Origin: Oscillospiraceae bacterium
GTDB taxonomy: Bacteria; Bacillota; Clostridia; Oscillospirales; Acutalibacteraceae
DNA length: 64,000 bases
Assembly (NCBI GenBank): GCA_029012445.1
Contig: JAQXMC010000007.1
Location: 62,001-126,000 of the forward strand
Direction of reading: 5' to 3'
This document shows, one piece after another, positions 33,805 to 40,605 of the stretch. Under the pieces are notes generated by a model. The model was not told the DNA's origin. It worked only from the letters and a program-made list of their open reading frames with translations, and did no database searches. A program made the translations under genes and the position numbers. Positions within the stretch are counted from its first letter, which is position 1. Every line of letters begins with the position of its first letter.

Positions 33805-33880
33805 AGGGGTATAGCTCAGCTGGTAGAGCAGCGGTCTCCAAAACCGCGTGCCGAGGGTTCGATCCCTTCTGCCCCTGCCA
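33805..33880 (+). tRNA. tRNA-Trp (anticodon CCA)
   Basis: 76 bases ending in an encoded CCA. Acceptor AGGGGTA/TGCCCCT, D-arm AGCTCAGCTGGTAGAGC, anticodon loop CTCCAAA, T-arm GGGTTCGATCCC. Five bases after tRNA-Met, same transcript. Its 3' side borders an AT-rich patch with broken genes. Confidence 0.95.
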
Positions 33881-33890
33881 TATAAAAAAG

Positions 33891-33930
33891 TCCCGTAAAG
33901 CCTTATGTATCAAGGGCTTGCGGGATTTTT
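33891..33930 (+). terminator. Terminator of the tRNA operon
   Basis: TCCCGTAAAGCC (33891-33902) pairs with GGCTTGCGGGA (33915-33925), followed by TTTTT and a further T-rich run. Confidence 0.8.
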
Positions 33931-33950
33931 ACTTTTTTTATTTTCTTTCT

Positions 33951-34016
33951 TGACGAGCATAAAATTACACCTAAAAACACGAAAAAACACAAAAAGTACT
34001 CGTCAAAGTACTCGTC
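33951..34016. repeat. CTCGTCA repeats beside tRNA-Trp
   Basis: A tandem 12-base repeat AAAGTACTCGTC (33993-34004 and 34005-34016) and an inverted CTCGTCA copy (33951-33957). Clusters of short repeats near a tRNA end resemble recombinase arm sites of integrated elements, but no duplicated tRNA end is visible, so an attachment site is only a possibility. Confidence 0.4.
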
Positions 34017-34054
34017 AGAAATAATGATTTTTTCTGCAGCGTCCTAAGTTTTTG

Positions 34055-34092
34055 ATATGAAAAACACCCTGCGTAATGCAAAGTGTTTCATA
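34055..34092. other. Hairpin in the tRNA-adjacent patch
   Basis: ATATGAAAAACAC and GTGTTTCATAT form an 11-base stem with a 15-base loop. It follows the 34111-34182 small ORF in the leftward sense and may be its terminator; leftward the next bases (CAAAAACTTAGG) are not a clear T-run. Confidence 0.4.
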
Positions 34093-34110
34093 TTCTGTTA
34101 AGTTTTAAAA

Positions 34111-34182
34111 TTATCTGCCTTTATAGCAACATTTCCCGACTTGATATGTCGTTTTGTTTTTGAGATTATATGGGCATTTCAT
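34111..34182 (-). CDS. Tiny Cys-containing ORF (23 residues), mobile-element-like
   Basis: Starts MKCPYNLKNKTTYQVGK and ends KCCYKGR, with AAAGGA six bases upstream of the ATG. The start MKCPYN resembles short proteins found on Clostridia phages and integrative elements, which are usually longer (60-100 residues); this one may be a truncated copy. It lies just after the terminator of the frameshifted gene at 34235-34488. No function is known. Confidence 0.4.
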   Translation of the reverse strand: MKCPYNLKNKTTYQVGKCCYKGR

Positions 34183-34197
34183 TGTTGATCCTTTCGG

Positions 34198-34232
34198 AAA
34201 TAAAATACCACCCTCACACAATGCAAGAGTGG
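34198..34232 (-). terminator. Terminator after the frameshifted small gene
   Basis: Leftward ATACCACTC... and ...GGGTGGTAT pair (nine bases with one G-T pair) and are followed by TTTTATTTCC. It sits directly past the TGA at 34235. Confidence 0.6.
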
Positions 34233-34234
34233 TA

Positions 34235-34488
34235 TCAAATACCTCTAAAATCTATCGAGAAACACTTTTTTGACTTACATTTTAACAAGCCCGAACTACC
34301 GACTTGTTCAATAATAACATCGTTTTTGCAAATAGGGCGCTTTTTATTTGTAGAATCATCAGAATTTACAACTATATCTTTTGTAAGATTTTCAAATTGT
34401 TCAATTGCCTGTCATTATCACTTAAATTAGATGCATTTTTCCCGGCTCCATGAACGGCTCCCTTGAAATTAAACTTTTTTTCTCCCAT
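34235..34488 (-). pseudogene. Small gene broken by a frameshift; Cys-containing C-terminus
   Basis: Reading leftward from ATG 34488 (GGAGG seven bases upstream) gives MGEKKFNFKGAVHGAGKN, then ASNLSDNDRQ, before running into a stop after 38 codons. The neighbouring frame continues without a break as EQFENLTKDIVVNSDDSTNK, then CKNDVIIEQVGSSGLLKCK and SKKCFSIDFRGI to a TGA at 34235. One missing base near 34395-34405 would join them into about 84 residues. The three cysteines suggest a small metal-binding or ribbon fold. It still has a promoter (34550-34578), ribosome site and terminator, so the break is probably recent, or translation shifts frame. Family not recognised. Confidence 0.6.
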
Positions 34489-34549
34489 GATTTGACCTCC
34501 AGACTATATTTATACATAACTTGTAATTTTCACAAAATTCATTACCATC

Positions 34550-34578
34550 ATTATAATACAGCCGAAAAATTTAATCAA
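34550..34578 (-). promoter_or_regulatory. Promoter of the frameshifted small gene
   Basis: TTGATT (34578-34573), 17 bases, TATAAT (34555-34550). Confidence 0.6.
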
Positions 34579-34732
34579 TACGCTCCTTCAAATTTCGCAA
34601 AACCAATATGCATTTTTCAAGGCTGTTATAATCCGGCTTATGAATAAGAAATCCTAAAGGGCAAAGAAAAGTGCCATCGTTATAATCAGCTTTGCCCGAA
34701 TGACAGGGAAACACAGCAAAACTTCTCTCTGA

Positions 34733-34906
34733 GTTATTTTGGGCGCAACGGGAAGCGCAGTCACACCGCAGGAGGATCCGAGCAAAAACTGCTCCTGCAA
34801 CTGCCACAAATCAGGCTTTATGGGCTTTATCCGGAAGATTCAGAGATTCTTCTATAAATTATTCGGAATCAATAAAGTCTGCGCCAGCGGCAAAATTCAT
34901 TATTGA
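34733..34906 (+). pseudogene. C-terminal fragment of an exported protein (CSCNCHKSGF motif)
   Basis: An open stretch between a TGA (34730-34732) and a TGA (34904-34906) reads ...TPQEDPSKNCSCNCHKSGF, then MGFIRKIQRFFYKLFGINK and VCASGKIHY. Cys-rich ends of this kind (C-x-C-N-C-H-K-S-G, then an amphipathic F-x-x-K-I-x-x-F-F-x-K-L-F helix, then C-x-x-G) are found at the C-termini of large exported proteins in ruminococci, as I recall them. Nothing upstream in the frame has a start or ribosome site, so this is a decayed remnant. A strong terminator still follows. Confidence 0.55.
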
Positions 34907-34917
34907 TTGATAACAGC

Positions 34918-34950
34918 AAAGCACAGCAGGATAGCCTCCTGCTGTGCTTT
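34918..34950 (+). terminator. Terminator after the exported-protein remnant
   Basis: AAAGCACAGCAGGA-TAGCC-TCCTGCTGTGCTTT, a perfect 14-base stem, then TTGTTT. Its A-run on the other side lets it also terminate the leftward ArsC-like gene (stop 34997). Confidence 0.8.
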
Positions 34951-34996
34951 TTGTTTATCCGCCTATAAAAGCTTTTCATTGTTAATTGATAGCGGT

Positions 34997-35353
34997 TTAT
35001 TTTTTCAGTTTTTCCGCCCACTCGGCTTCCCTGAATCCGACGAGAACTATATCATCGCCTATCAATAACGGGCGTTTGACAAGCATACCGTCCGTTGAGA
35101 GCAGAGCGATCATTTCTTTTTCGCTCATTTCAGGCAATTTATTTTTCAATTCCATTGATTTATAAAGCATGCCGCTTGTATTAAAAAATTTTCTGATCGG
35201 CAGTCCGCTTCGTTTGTACCAATCCGATAACTCCTGAGCTGTCGGATTTTCTGTTTTGATATCGCGAAGCTCATATTCAATTTTATTTTCATCAAGCCAT
35301 TTTTTCGCCCTTTGACAGGTAGTGCATTTAGGGTAGCATATAAATTTAAACAT
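34997..35353 (-). CDS. ArsC/Spx family protein
   Basis: A 118-residue thioredoxin-fold protein. It begins MFKFICYPKCTTCQRAKKWL with the redox pair CTTC, then YELRDIKTENPTAQEL, GLPIRKFFNTSG, and ends MLVKRPLLIGDDIVLVGFREAEW. The KRP motif and length are typical of YffB/ArsC-like members; Spx regulators look alike, but the conserved C-terminal Spx contacts are not evident, so I favour an arsenate-reductase-like oxidoreductase of unknown substrate. Start ATG has GGAGG upstream. Single gene. Confidence 0.82.
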   Translation of the reverse strand: MFKFICYPKCTTCQRAKKWLDENKIEYELRDIKTENPTAQELSDWYKRSGLPIRKFFNTSGMLYKSMELKNKLPEMSEKEMIALLSTDGMLVKRPLLIGDDIVLVGFREAEWAEKLKK

Positions 35354-35587
35354 AGTTTCCTCCCGATTTTTAATCTTATAGTATTTATGCGTCGGATTTT
35401 ATCCGCCGGTTTGTTCCTCTGTGTGATTTCTGTTGAGGTTCACCTCCTTTTAAGATTATAACACATAATATAACACAAAGCCACGATATTCAACGCTGTT
35501 TTGAATGTTTTTTATGATTTAAGACACCGGTATTCTTCAAAGCGGCTCATATAACATGGCGCTCATATTTTTTATTTTAATACAGCG

Positions 35588-35624
35588 TAAGCGTCAGGGC
35601 GCTGATTCCGCTCCCTGACGCTTA
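35588..35624 (-). terminator. Terminator of the TipA-type regulator gene
   Basis: TAAGCGTCAGGG (35588-35599) pairs with CCCTGACGCTTA (35613-35624), a 12-base stem, six bases past the stop at 35630. No strong T-run follows leftward (CGCTGTATTAAAAT). Confidence 0.6.
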
Positions 35625-35629
35625 TGATT

Positions 35630-36346
35630 TCATCTGCAATAAATTTCGATCGCTCTGCCGACAAATTCTGCGGTTCCCTCACCGCCCGCTTTGTCAATGT
35701 TTTTTCTGAAGCGCTCGTCGGCAGTATACACCTGCCCAAGGCCCGCAAGAATAGCTTTCGTGCAGTTATAGCAGTTATCGGTTATGAACTGCTGAAGCGC
35801 CTTGACAGCAGTCTGAGCCTCTGCGGAATCCGGCGAAATAGACTTCAGCTTTCCGATTTCAGAAAACTGCCTCATAAGTCCGGCGGCAATATCGGCTTCA
35901 TCTTCGGACTCCGCCTTTTTCTCATATTCCTTATAGGCTTCGGTGTCGCCCCACTTTCTTTTTGCCTCCTCGGCATAGCTTTTGATCTCGCTCTTATCAA
36001 ATGCGGAAAAATCCATTTTGACCACTCCTGTTTTCATAGTTTCACGGGCAAGCTCTATCAGCTTGTTTATATGTCCGGCTTTCATCTCAAGAAGCTTTAT
36101 CTGTTCACTGAGCGCCGACAGAAAGTCGAAATTCGGATCGTCAAGTATTTCCCTGATGTCCTTGAGTTCAAACTCAAGCTAGCGGAAAAACAGTATGCTT
36201 TGCAGTCTTGCGAGAGCCGTATCGTCATACAGCCTGTATCCTGCGCTTGTGACCGCCGTCGGCCTGAGCAGACCTATCGCGTCGTAGTAGTGCAGCGTGC
36301 GCACGCTGACACCGGATATTTCGCTGACTTCTTTAACTGTTTTCAT
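35630..36346 (-). pseudogene. MerR-family TipA-like regulator split by an in-frame TAG
   Basis: From ATG 36346 (GGGAGG upstream) the frame reads MKTVKEVSEISGVSVRTLHY, YDAIGLLRPTAVTSAGYRLY and DDTALARLQSILFFR: a normal MerR winged helix. Codon 56 (36181-36179) is TAG, then the same frame continues LEFELKDIREILDDPNF through a linker helix into the TipAS ligand-binding domain (KRKWGDTEAYKEYEKK and on) to 35630. One base (GAG to TAG) explains the break, since family members have Glu in FFRELxF. Without suppression only the HTH part is made; the ligand domain could be made alone from ATG 36085. TipA regulators sense thiopeptides and other drugs. The rest of the frame is undamaged, so the change looks recent or tolerated. 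Confidence 0.85.
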
Positions 36347-36455
36347 GTCTTATCCCTCCCGTGCAGGATTTATTCTACACTATGACGCAGCGTCAGAGTC
36401 AAGAGCTTTTTTGATTTTTTTTGATTTTTTCCTGCGCTGATTTTCAGGCGACAAT

Positions 36456-36489
36456 AACCGGCTGCGGCCGATAAACGGCGCAGCCGGTT
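36456..36489 (-). terminator. Terminator of the EFR1 gene
   Basis: AACCGGCTGCG (36456-36466) and CGCAGCCGGTT (36479-36489) form a perfect 11-base stem seven bases past the EFR1 stop. Confidence 0.65.
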
Positions 36490-36495
36490 TAGCTC

Positions 36496-37239
36496 TTATT
36501 CGCAATGATATCTCGGCTTGCCGACGCTCTTTTTGCCGTATTCGATCGCCTGAACCGGGCAATAGCTTATGCACGCCATGCAGTGTGTGCAGTCGTTCCC
36601 CCAAACGGGCTTTCCGTTTATGAGCTTCACATTGTTAAGCGGGCATAGCTCGGCGCATTTTCCGCACCCAACGCATCGGCTGTCAGTGCGGAAAGGCTTC
36701 GCTTTGATAAAAAAGCGGTAGAACACGGGATTTGCCGCACTGCTCATGAGCTTATCATATATATTGCTTCTCGGCGGCGGAAAGGCCTTGTCTTCTTTGA
36801 TAAGCTTAGCTGCGCCGTCCGCTTCGGGATCCGCCTTGGCAACAATTTCTCTCGCTTCGGCTTCATCTGGAACGCCGAACATTGCCACATAGTTCTCAGG
36901 CATGACTATCTGGGCTGTTCCCATATATCTCCAGCTTTTCTCATCGCACAAAGCTTTGTTGTATTTGGCGGCGTTGCCAATCTCGCCGCCGCAGTCCATC
37001 ACAAACCACACCTTTTTCGCTCCGGAAAATTCGGTTTTTCTGATCCAGTTCTCAGCAACGCGCGGAATACGCCACGCATAGGTCGGGCAAACAAAGATAA
37101 GCTTCTCCGAAGCGTCTATCCGGCTGAAATCGCCCGATTTTATCCTATCGTTTATTCTGATTGTTCCGTCGCCCGTCTCCTTTGATATCCTTTCGGCTAT
37201 ATGGCGGCTGTTGCCTGTTCCTGTAAAATATAATATCAT
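36496..37239 (-). CDS. EFR1 family protein: flavodoxin-like domain plus 2[4Fe-4S] ferredoxin
   Basis: A 247-residue electron-transfer protein. The N-terminal flavodoxin-like domain begins MILYFTGTGNSRHIAERI (FMN phosphate loop TGTGNS), with FVCPTYAWRIPRVAENWI and FVMDCGGEIGN; the C-terminal 70 residues hold two four-cysteine clusters, CVGCGKCAELCPLNNV and CTHCMACISYCPVQAI. It belongs to the EFR1 group common in gut anaerobes; the electron partners are unknown. I take ATG 37239, which overlaps the stop of the alarmone synthetase gene (ATGA) and has GGGAGA eight bases upstream; an in-frame GTG lies five codons earlier. Confidence 0.88.
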   Translation of the reverse strand: MILYFTGTGNSRHIAERISKETGDGTIRINDRIKSGDFSRIDASEKLIFVCPTYAWRIPRVAENWIRKTEFSGAKKVWFVMDCGGEIGNAAKYNKALCDEKSWRYMGTAQIVMPENYVAMFGVPDEAEAREIVAKADPEADGAAKLIKEDKAFPPPRSNIYDKLMSSAANPVFYRFFIKAKPFRTDSRCVGCGKCAELCPLNNVKLINGKPVWGNDCTHCMACISYCPVQAIEYGKKSVGKPRYHCE

Positions 37240-37931
37240 TTCAGTTTCTCCCACTTTAGCTCCTGCGCCTTGCGTTCTTCCTCCGCTTTTTTCTCCGACG
37301 CTTTGATGCGTTTATACATATCCTGCATCTGTCTGTCTATTTCGGCTATTTTATCCGCGCACTCATGCATTTCCTCGTTGATGCCCTCAGGCAGCGCAGA
37401 TTTGTCCGCCTTGTACCTTATATCATGTTCAAGGCTCGCCCAGAAATCCATCGCTATCGTTCGGATCTGGACCTCGGCTATTACAAATTCCGTTCTGTCA
37501 GAGAGATAGACAGGGGTCCTTATGTCGAGATGCAGGGAGCGGTAGCCGTTATAATTCGGCGTTTTTATGTAGTCCTGCCTTTTGACTATCTCAAGATCCG
37601 CCTGGCGCTCGAGCATTTCCGCCACGCTGTAAACATCGTCTATATAGTGGCAGACAACCCTGACGCCGGCGATATCGTTGACATTTTCCATAGCGGATTC
37701 TATCGTGAGCGGCAGATTCTTCTTCATCAGCTTAGTCGCCAGACTTTCCGGCGATTTGACTCTGCTTTCAATGTGATGGATCGGATTTCTCGCATATAAC
37801 ACATTGAATTCGTTATTCAGTATTTCACACTTCAGCGTCAGCTGTTTGACCGCCGAATTATAGAGATTTCTCATCACAAGAAATTCATGGGCAGTGCCGT
37901 AGATCGCGGTTTTTTTCTCGATGTCGTTCAT
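37236..37931 (-). CDS. Small alarmone synthetase (RelA/SpoT domain, RelQ/YjbM type)
   Basis: A 231-residue protein with only the (p)ppGpp synthetase domain: ESAMENVNDIAGVRVVCHYI, DVYSVAEMLERQADLEIVKRQDYI, KTPNYNGYRSLHLDI (GTP-binding) and VQIRTIAMDFWASLEHDIRYK, followed by a charged coiled tail (MYKRIKASEKKAEEERK). No hydrolase, TGS or ACT domains, so it makes ppGpp or pGpp constitutively or on ligand signals rather than on ribosomes. Translationally coupled to the EFR1 gene downstream. The ribosome site before ATG 37931 is weak. Confidence 0.9.
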   Translation of the reverse strand: MNDIEKKTAIYGTAHEFLVMRNLYNSAVKQLTLKCEILNNEFNVLYARNPIHHIESRVKSPESLATKLMKKNLPLTIESAMENVNDIAGVRVVCHYIDDVYSVAEMLERQADLEIVKRQDYIKTPNYNGYRSLHLDIRTPVYLSDRTEFVIAEVQIRTIAMDFWASLEHDIRYKADKSALPEGINEEMHECADKIAEIDRQMQDMYKRIKASEKKAEEERKAQELKWEKLK

Positions 37932-37986
37932 ACTCTGTCAACCGTCCGTTCTGTTTTATTTGGCCGTTAGGCATAAAAATATCGTC

Positions 37987-38026
37987 AAAAAAAGTTCCGG
38001 AAGCCTTTATATCAAGGTCCGGAACT
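37987..38026 (-). terminator. Terminator of the tRNA-Ser pair
   Basis: Leftward AGTTCCGGA (38026-38018) and TCCGGAACT (38001-37993) with an inner CCTTGATATAAAGG hairpin, followed by seven T's; it starts one base after the CCA end of tRNA-Ser(GCT). Confidence 0.85.
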
Positions 38027-38027
38027 C

Positions 38028-38118
38028 TGGCGGAGAAGAGGAGACTCGAACTCCTGCGCCGGTTGCCCGACCTACGCCCTTAGCAGGGGCGCCTCGTCAC
38101 CAACTTGAGTACTTCTCC
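38028..38118 (-). tRNA. tRNA-Ser (anticodon GCT)
   Basis: 91 bases with encoded CCA. Acceptor GGAGAAG/CTTCTCC, anticodon loop CTGCTAA in the CGCCC/GGGCG stem, a long variable arm (GGTCGGGCAACCGGCGC region) that marks a class II tRNA, T-arm GGAGTTCGAGTCTCC. Confidence 0.95.
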
Positions 38119-38152
38119 GTGTGACGTTCTTCTCGTAGTATTATCAAAAATA

Positions 38153-38242
38153 TGGCGGAGAGAGTGGGATTCGAACCCACGGTACGCAGGGCGTACGACG
38201 GTTTTCAAGACCGTTCCGTTATAACCGCTTCGGTATCTCTCC
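38153..38242 (-). tRNA. tRNA-Ser (anticodon TGA)
   Basis: 90 bases with encoded CCA. Acceptor GGAGAGA/TCTCTCC, anticodon loop CTTGAAA, long variable arm (GTACGCCCTGCGTAC), T-arm GTGGGTTCGAATCCCAC. First of two tRNA-Ser genes on one transcript, 34 bases before tRNA-Ser(GCT). Confidence 0.95.
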
Positions 38243-38250
38243 GTTTATAT

Positions 38251-38289
38251 CGCCCGAATATAATATCATAACTTCGGGCGCCTTGTCAA
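38251..38289 (-). promoter_or_regulatory. tRNA-Ser promoter with a palindrome around the -10
   Basis: TTGACA (38289-38284), 18 bases, TATTAT (38265-38260). The arms CGCCCGAA (38251-38258) and TTCGGGCG (38273-38280) flank the -10, so either a protein site or a hairpin that ends transcription from the TetR gene sits on the promoter. Confidence 0.6.
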
Positions 38290-38298
38290 CCGTTTTGA

Positions 38299-38916
38299 TT
38301 AAAATTTTGCTTTTTTTATCTCCTGCGCACCCAAAACATAGGTTGAGCTGATGAACTGCGCCATATATGACGCGTCCGCCTGCATACCGTCCTCCATCCA
38401 TTCTATGACCGTTCCGGTTATTCCCGAAATAGCGAATGTCGTCAGATAGTGCAGCGGCGATGTGACGGGGAATTTCTCGGCCGAATCCGGAATATTGTCT
38501 CTGACCGCCTTCTTTATTCTCGCTGTCAGCTCGTTGTTGATGTCGTTATTCAGAACGAACTTGCACTGAAGCTCATTCTCTTTGCAGAAGTCAAAAAAGC
38601 GTTTGACATATCCGACATATTCTGATATATCAGAAAACTCGCTGTCCCTCTTGATGACCGTGTCGAAAAAGACATCGTATATCTCGTTTTGCATCTGCCT
38701 GACCATATCGTAGATATCTTCATAGTAGAAATAAAAAGTTGAGCGGTTAATATCCGCCGCCTCGGTCAGCTCCTTAACGGTGATCTCCTTGATATCCTTT
38801 TCCTCAAGCAGCTTCATCAGAGCTTCTCTGAGCATCCTATTGGTTTTTTTGACTCGTCTGTCGTTTTTGTTGATGTTCTTTTTTCTGACATAAGTTTTGT
38901 TTTCGCTGTTATCCAT
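38299..38916 (-). CDS. TetR/AcrR family transcription regulator
   Basis: A 205-residue regulator. The basic N-terminus (KTYVRKKNINKNDRRVKKTN) leads into the TetR HTH: REALMKLLEEKDIKEITVKELTEAADINRSTFYFYYEDIYDMV, split here as HTH around residues 45-65, then an all-helical ligand domain with no recognisable ligand. ATG 38916 has AAAGGG seven bases upstream; earlier in-frame starts are not preceded by ribosome sites. No target gene is adjacent in the same direction; the palindrome at its own promoter suggests autoregulation. Confidence 0.85.
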   Translation of the reverse strand: MDNSENKTYVRKKNINKNDRRVKKTNRMLREALMKLLEEKDIKEITVKELTEAADINRSTFYFYYEDIYDMVRQMQNEIYDVFFDTVIKRDSEFSDISEYVGYVKRFFDFCKENELQCKFVLNNDINNELTARIKKAVRDNIPDSAEKFPVTSPLHYLTTFAISGITGTVIEWMEDGMQADASYMAQFISSTYVLGAQEIKKAKF

Positions 38917-39085
38917 GTTATTCCCTTTCATCTTCTCTTGCGGTACACTTTCGGCCGAGTGCCCGGCGCAGGTTCTCCTCACCGGGAAGAAGGCTCTGAT
39001 TTATCTGTTGCCGCCGGCGGTCTATGAATAAGTCCTTTTTGCAGCCGGTTTATATAGCACGGCGCCTCACGCCGTATCGGTAAAA

Positions 39086-39126
39086 ATTATATTATACAAG
39101 TGTTGGAAAATCAACCGTCTGACGGT
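39086..39126 (-). promoter_or_regulatory. tetR promoter with palindromic operator candidate
   Basis: TTGATT (39114-39109), 17 bases, TATAAT (39091-39086). ACCGTC-T-GACGGT (39114-39126), a perfect 13-base palindrome, abuts and shares one base with the -35. The leader to ATG 38916 is about 160 bases and holds no recognisable element. Confidence 0.6.
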
Positions 39127-39213
39127 CTATTTTTGAAAAAATTTATATTTTTTATTGAAAATTTATCACAGAATTTAATATTCTTCTTGTGTCGAAAATT
39201 GTCGAATTTTTAA

Positions 39214-39227
39214 TGGCAATATTGCCA
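39214..39227 (+). promoter_or_regulatory. 14-base perfect palindrome upstream of the XRE gene
   Basis: TGGCAAT-ATTGCCA, about 147 bases before the XRE start, in a very AT-rich region also holding GTCGAA three times (39191, 39201 and 39298 areas). A candidate operator for the XRE protein; the same GGCAATAT core reappears in the terminator hairpin after the gene. Confidence 0.45.
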
Positions 39228-39373
39228 AAAAAGCTGAATTTTTGCGGTCAAATTTCCAATTTTTTATTATACATTGTTTACACTTTATTAAAGAATGTCG
39301 AATATAAAACTGATAATATAAAATTACATTTGAGGAATATATCAAGTGTAATGTGTGCAAAGAGGTTTTTAAA

Positions 39374-39622
39374 ATGAGAATCAGAAAGCAACCGCTCGGC
39401 GATCGCAACCTTGTTGGTGAGAGAGTCGGCAAAAGACGCAAGGAGATCAACATGAAGCAGATCGAGCTTCTCACTCAGCTTCGCGAAAAAGGCATTGATT
39501 TCAACGCATCAGGTCTTTCAAAGCTTGAGGGGCAGATCAGAAGTGTTAATGATTATGAGCTTATCGCTCTTTCTGAGATCCTTGGCGTATCTGTGAATTG
39601 GCTCTTAGGTCTTGAGGACTGA
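39374..39622 (+). CDS. Small XRE-family helix-turn-helix regulator
   Basis: An 82-residue DNA-binding protein made only of a lambda-repressor-type HTH: LVGERVGKRRKEINMKQIEL (helix 1-2), FNASGLSKLEGQIRSVNDYE (recognition region) and LIALSEILGVSVNWLLGLED at the end, which is the typical closing helix of these domains. ATG 39374 has GAGG eight bases upstream; a longer in-frame form from 39353 is unlikely. It is a single-gene unit with its own terminator, divergent from tetR. Targets unknown. Confidence 0.88.
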   Translation: MRIRKQPLGDRNLVGERVGKRRKEINMKQIELLTQLREKGIDFNASGLSKLEGQIRSVNDYELIALSEILGVSVNWLLGLED

Positions 39623-39641
39623 AAGAAAAATTTTCAGGCTT

Positions 39642-39680
39642 AAACGGCAATATCGACTTTCAGTCGATATTGCCGTTTTT
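39642..39680 (+). terminator. Terminator of the XRE gene
   Basis: AAACGGCAATATCGAC-TTTCA-GTCGATATTGCCGTTT, a perfect 16-base stem followed by TT. Because the A's at its 5' side mirror the T's, it also works for the leftward rluA-type gene. Confidence 0.88.
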
Positions 39681-39735
39681 GCGTCCCGGATTTCAATAAA
39701 TCAGCCGCCGGAAAAGCATCCGGCGGCTGTCTGTT

Positions 39736-40605
39736 TTATATCTGATCGGCAACTGTGCGCATATCCTCGGGAAGCTCCGACGAGCAGGTTATTCTCTCGC
39801 CCGTTATAGGGTGAATAAAGCTCACCTTGCCACAGTGAAGACATTGCCGGTCTATGCGGCTGTCCTCCCTGCCGTACATTTTATCCCCTATCAAAGGAGT
39901 TCCGAGATAGGCAAAATGCACTCTTATCTGATGCGTTCTTCCGGTTTCGAGCCTTATTCTGAGCAGTGAGGCGCCGTCTGAGCTTTTGAGACATTCATAG
40001 TGCGTGACCGCTCTGTCGCCTCGCGGATCAACGCTTCTGAGCGTTTTGAGCGGATCGGGCCTGTATATCGGAGCGTCTATTGTTCCGCTGCCCTCATAAC
40101 GCCCTGATGCGACAGCGATATATTCCTTTTCAATATTTCCCGACAGCCTTGCGGCGCTATGCTGATTCAAGGCGCAGACGACAAGGCCCGAAGTGCCCTT
40201 GTCAAGCCGCCCTATCGCTCTGAAAACGGACGGCTTTCCCTCTTTTGCCAAGTGAGCCGCGACTGCGTTTGCCAGAGTATCGCCCTGATGATTATGCGAC
40301 TCATGAATCGGCAGCTGCGCAGGCTTATCGGCCACGAGCACATCATCGTCCTCATAAACTATATTCAGCGGCAGACTGCTGACGGCCGCCGTCCTGCCCG
40401 GCTCATCGGGAATATTCAGCGTGACCTTGTCGCCGCTGCGGACTATATCGACCGTTCGGGCGTGTTCGCCGTTCAGCTCTATGCCGTTTTCAACGCGCTT
40501 GAGCGAGCGCATCAGTCTCAGGGACAGCCTGACCTCGCCCCGGAGAAAATTCTGAAGCTTCTGACCGTCATATTCGCCGGGAACGGTGAAAATGAGCTTT
40601 CTCAT
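39736..40605 (-). CDS. RluA-family 23S rRNA pseudouridine synthase
   Basis: A 289-residue enzyme that turns uridine to pseudouridine in RNA. An S4-like N-terminal domain (FLRGEVRLSLRLMRSLKRVENGIELNGE) is followed by the RluA catalytic core: VLVADKPAQLPIHES, the catalytic Asp in AIGRLDKGTSGLVVCAL, LETGRTHQIRVHFAYLGTPLIGD and LHCGKVSFIHPITGE. Which uridine is modified cannot be told; RluD-like is likely. ATG 40605 overlaps the pncB stop by one base (TGATG). Confidence 0.9.
   Translation of the reverse strand: MRKLIFTVPGEYDGQKLQNFLRGEVRLSLRLMRSLKRVENGIELNGEHARTVDIVRSGDKVTLNIPDEPGRTAAVSSLPLNIVYEDDDVLVADKPAQLPIHESHNHQGDTLANAVAAHLAKEGKPSVFRAIGRLDKGTSGLVVCALNQHSAARLSGNIEKEYIAVASGRYEGSGTIDAPIYRPDPLKTLRSVDPRGDRAVTHYECLKSSDGASLLRIRLETGRTHQIRVHFAYLGTPLIGDKMYGREDSRIDRQCLHCGKVSFIHPITGERITCSSELPEDMRTVADQI

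Noticed and set aside
34170..34430. 86-residue rightward ORF in the AT-rich patch
   Set aside because: No ribosome site, and the opposite strand holds a better frameshifted gene with full expression signals.
36179..36181. Pyrrolysine or other read-through at the TAG of the TipA-like gene
   Set aside because: No downstream insertion signal or related gene is visible, and the family has Glu at this place, so a simple nonsense change is the plain reading.
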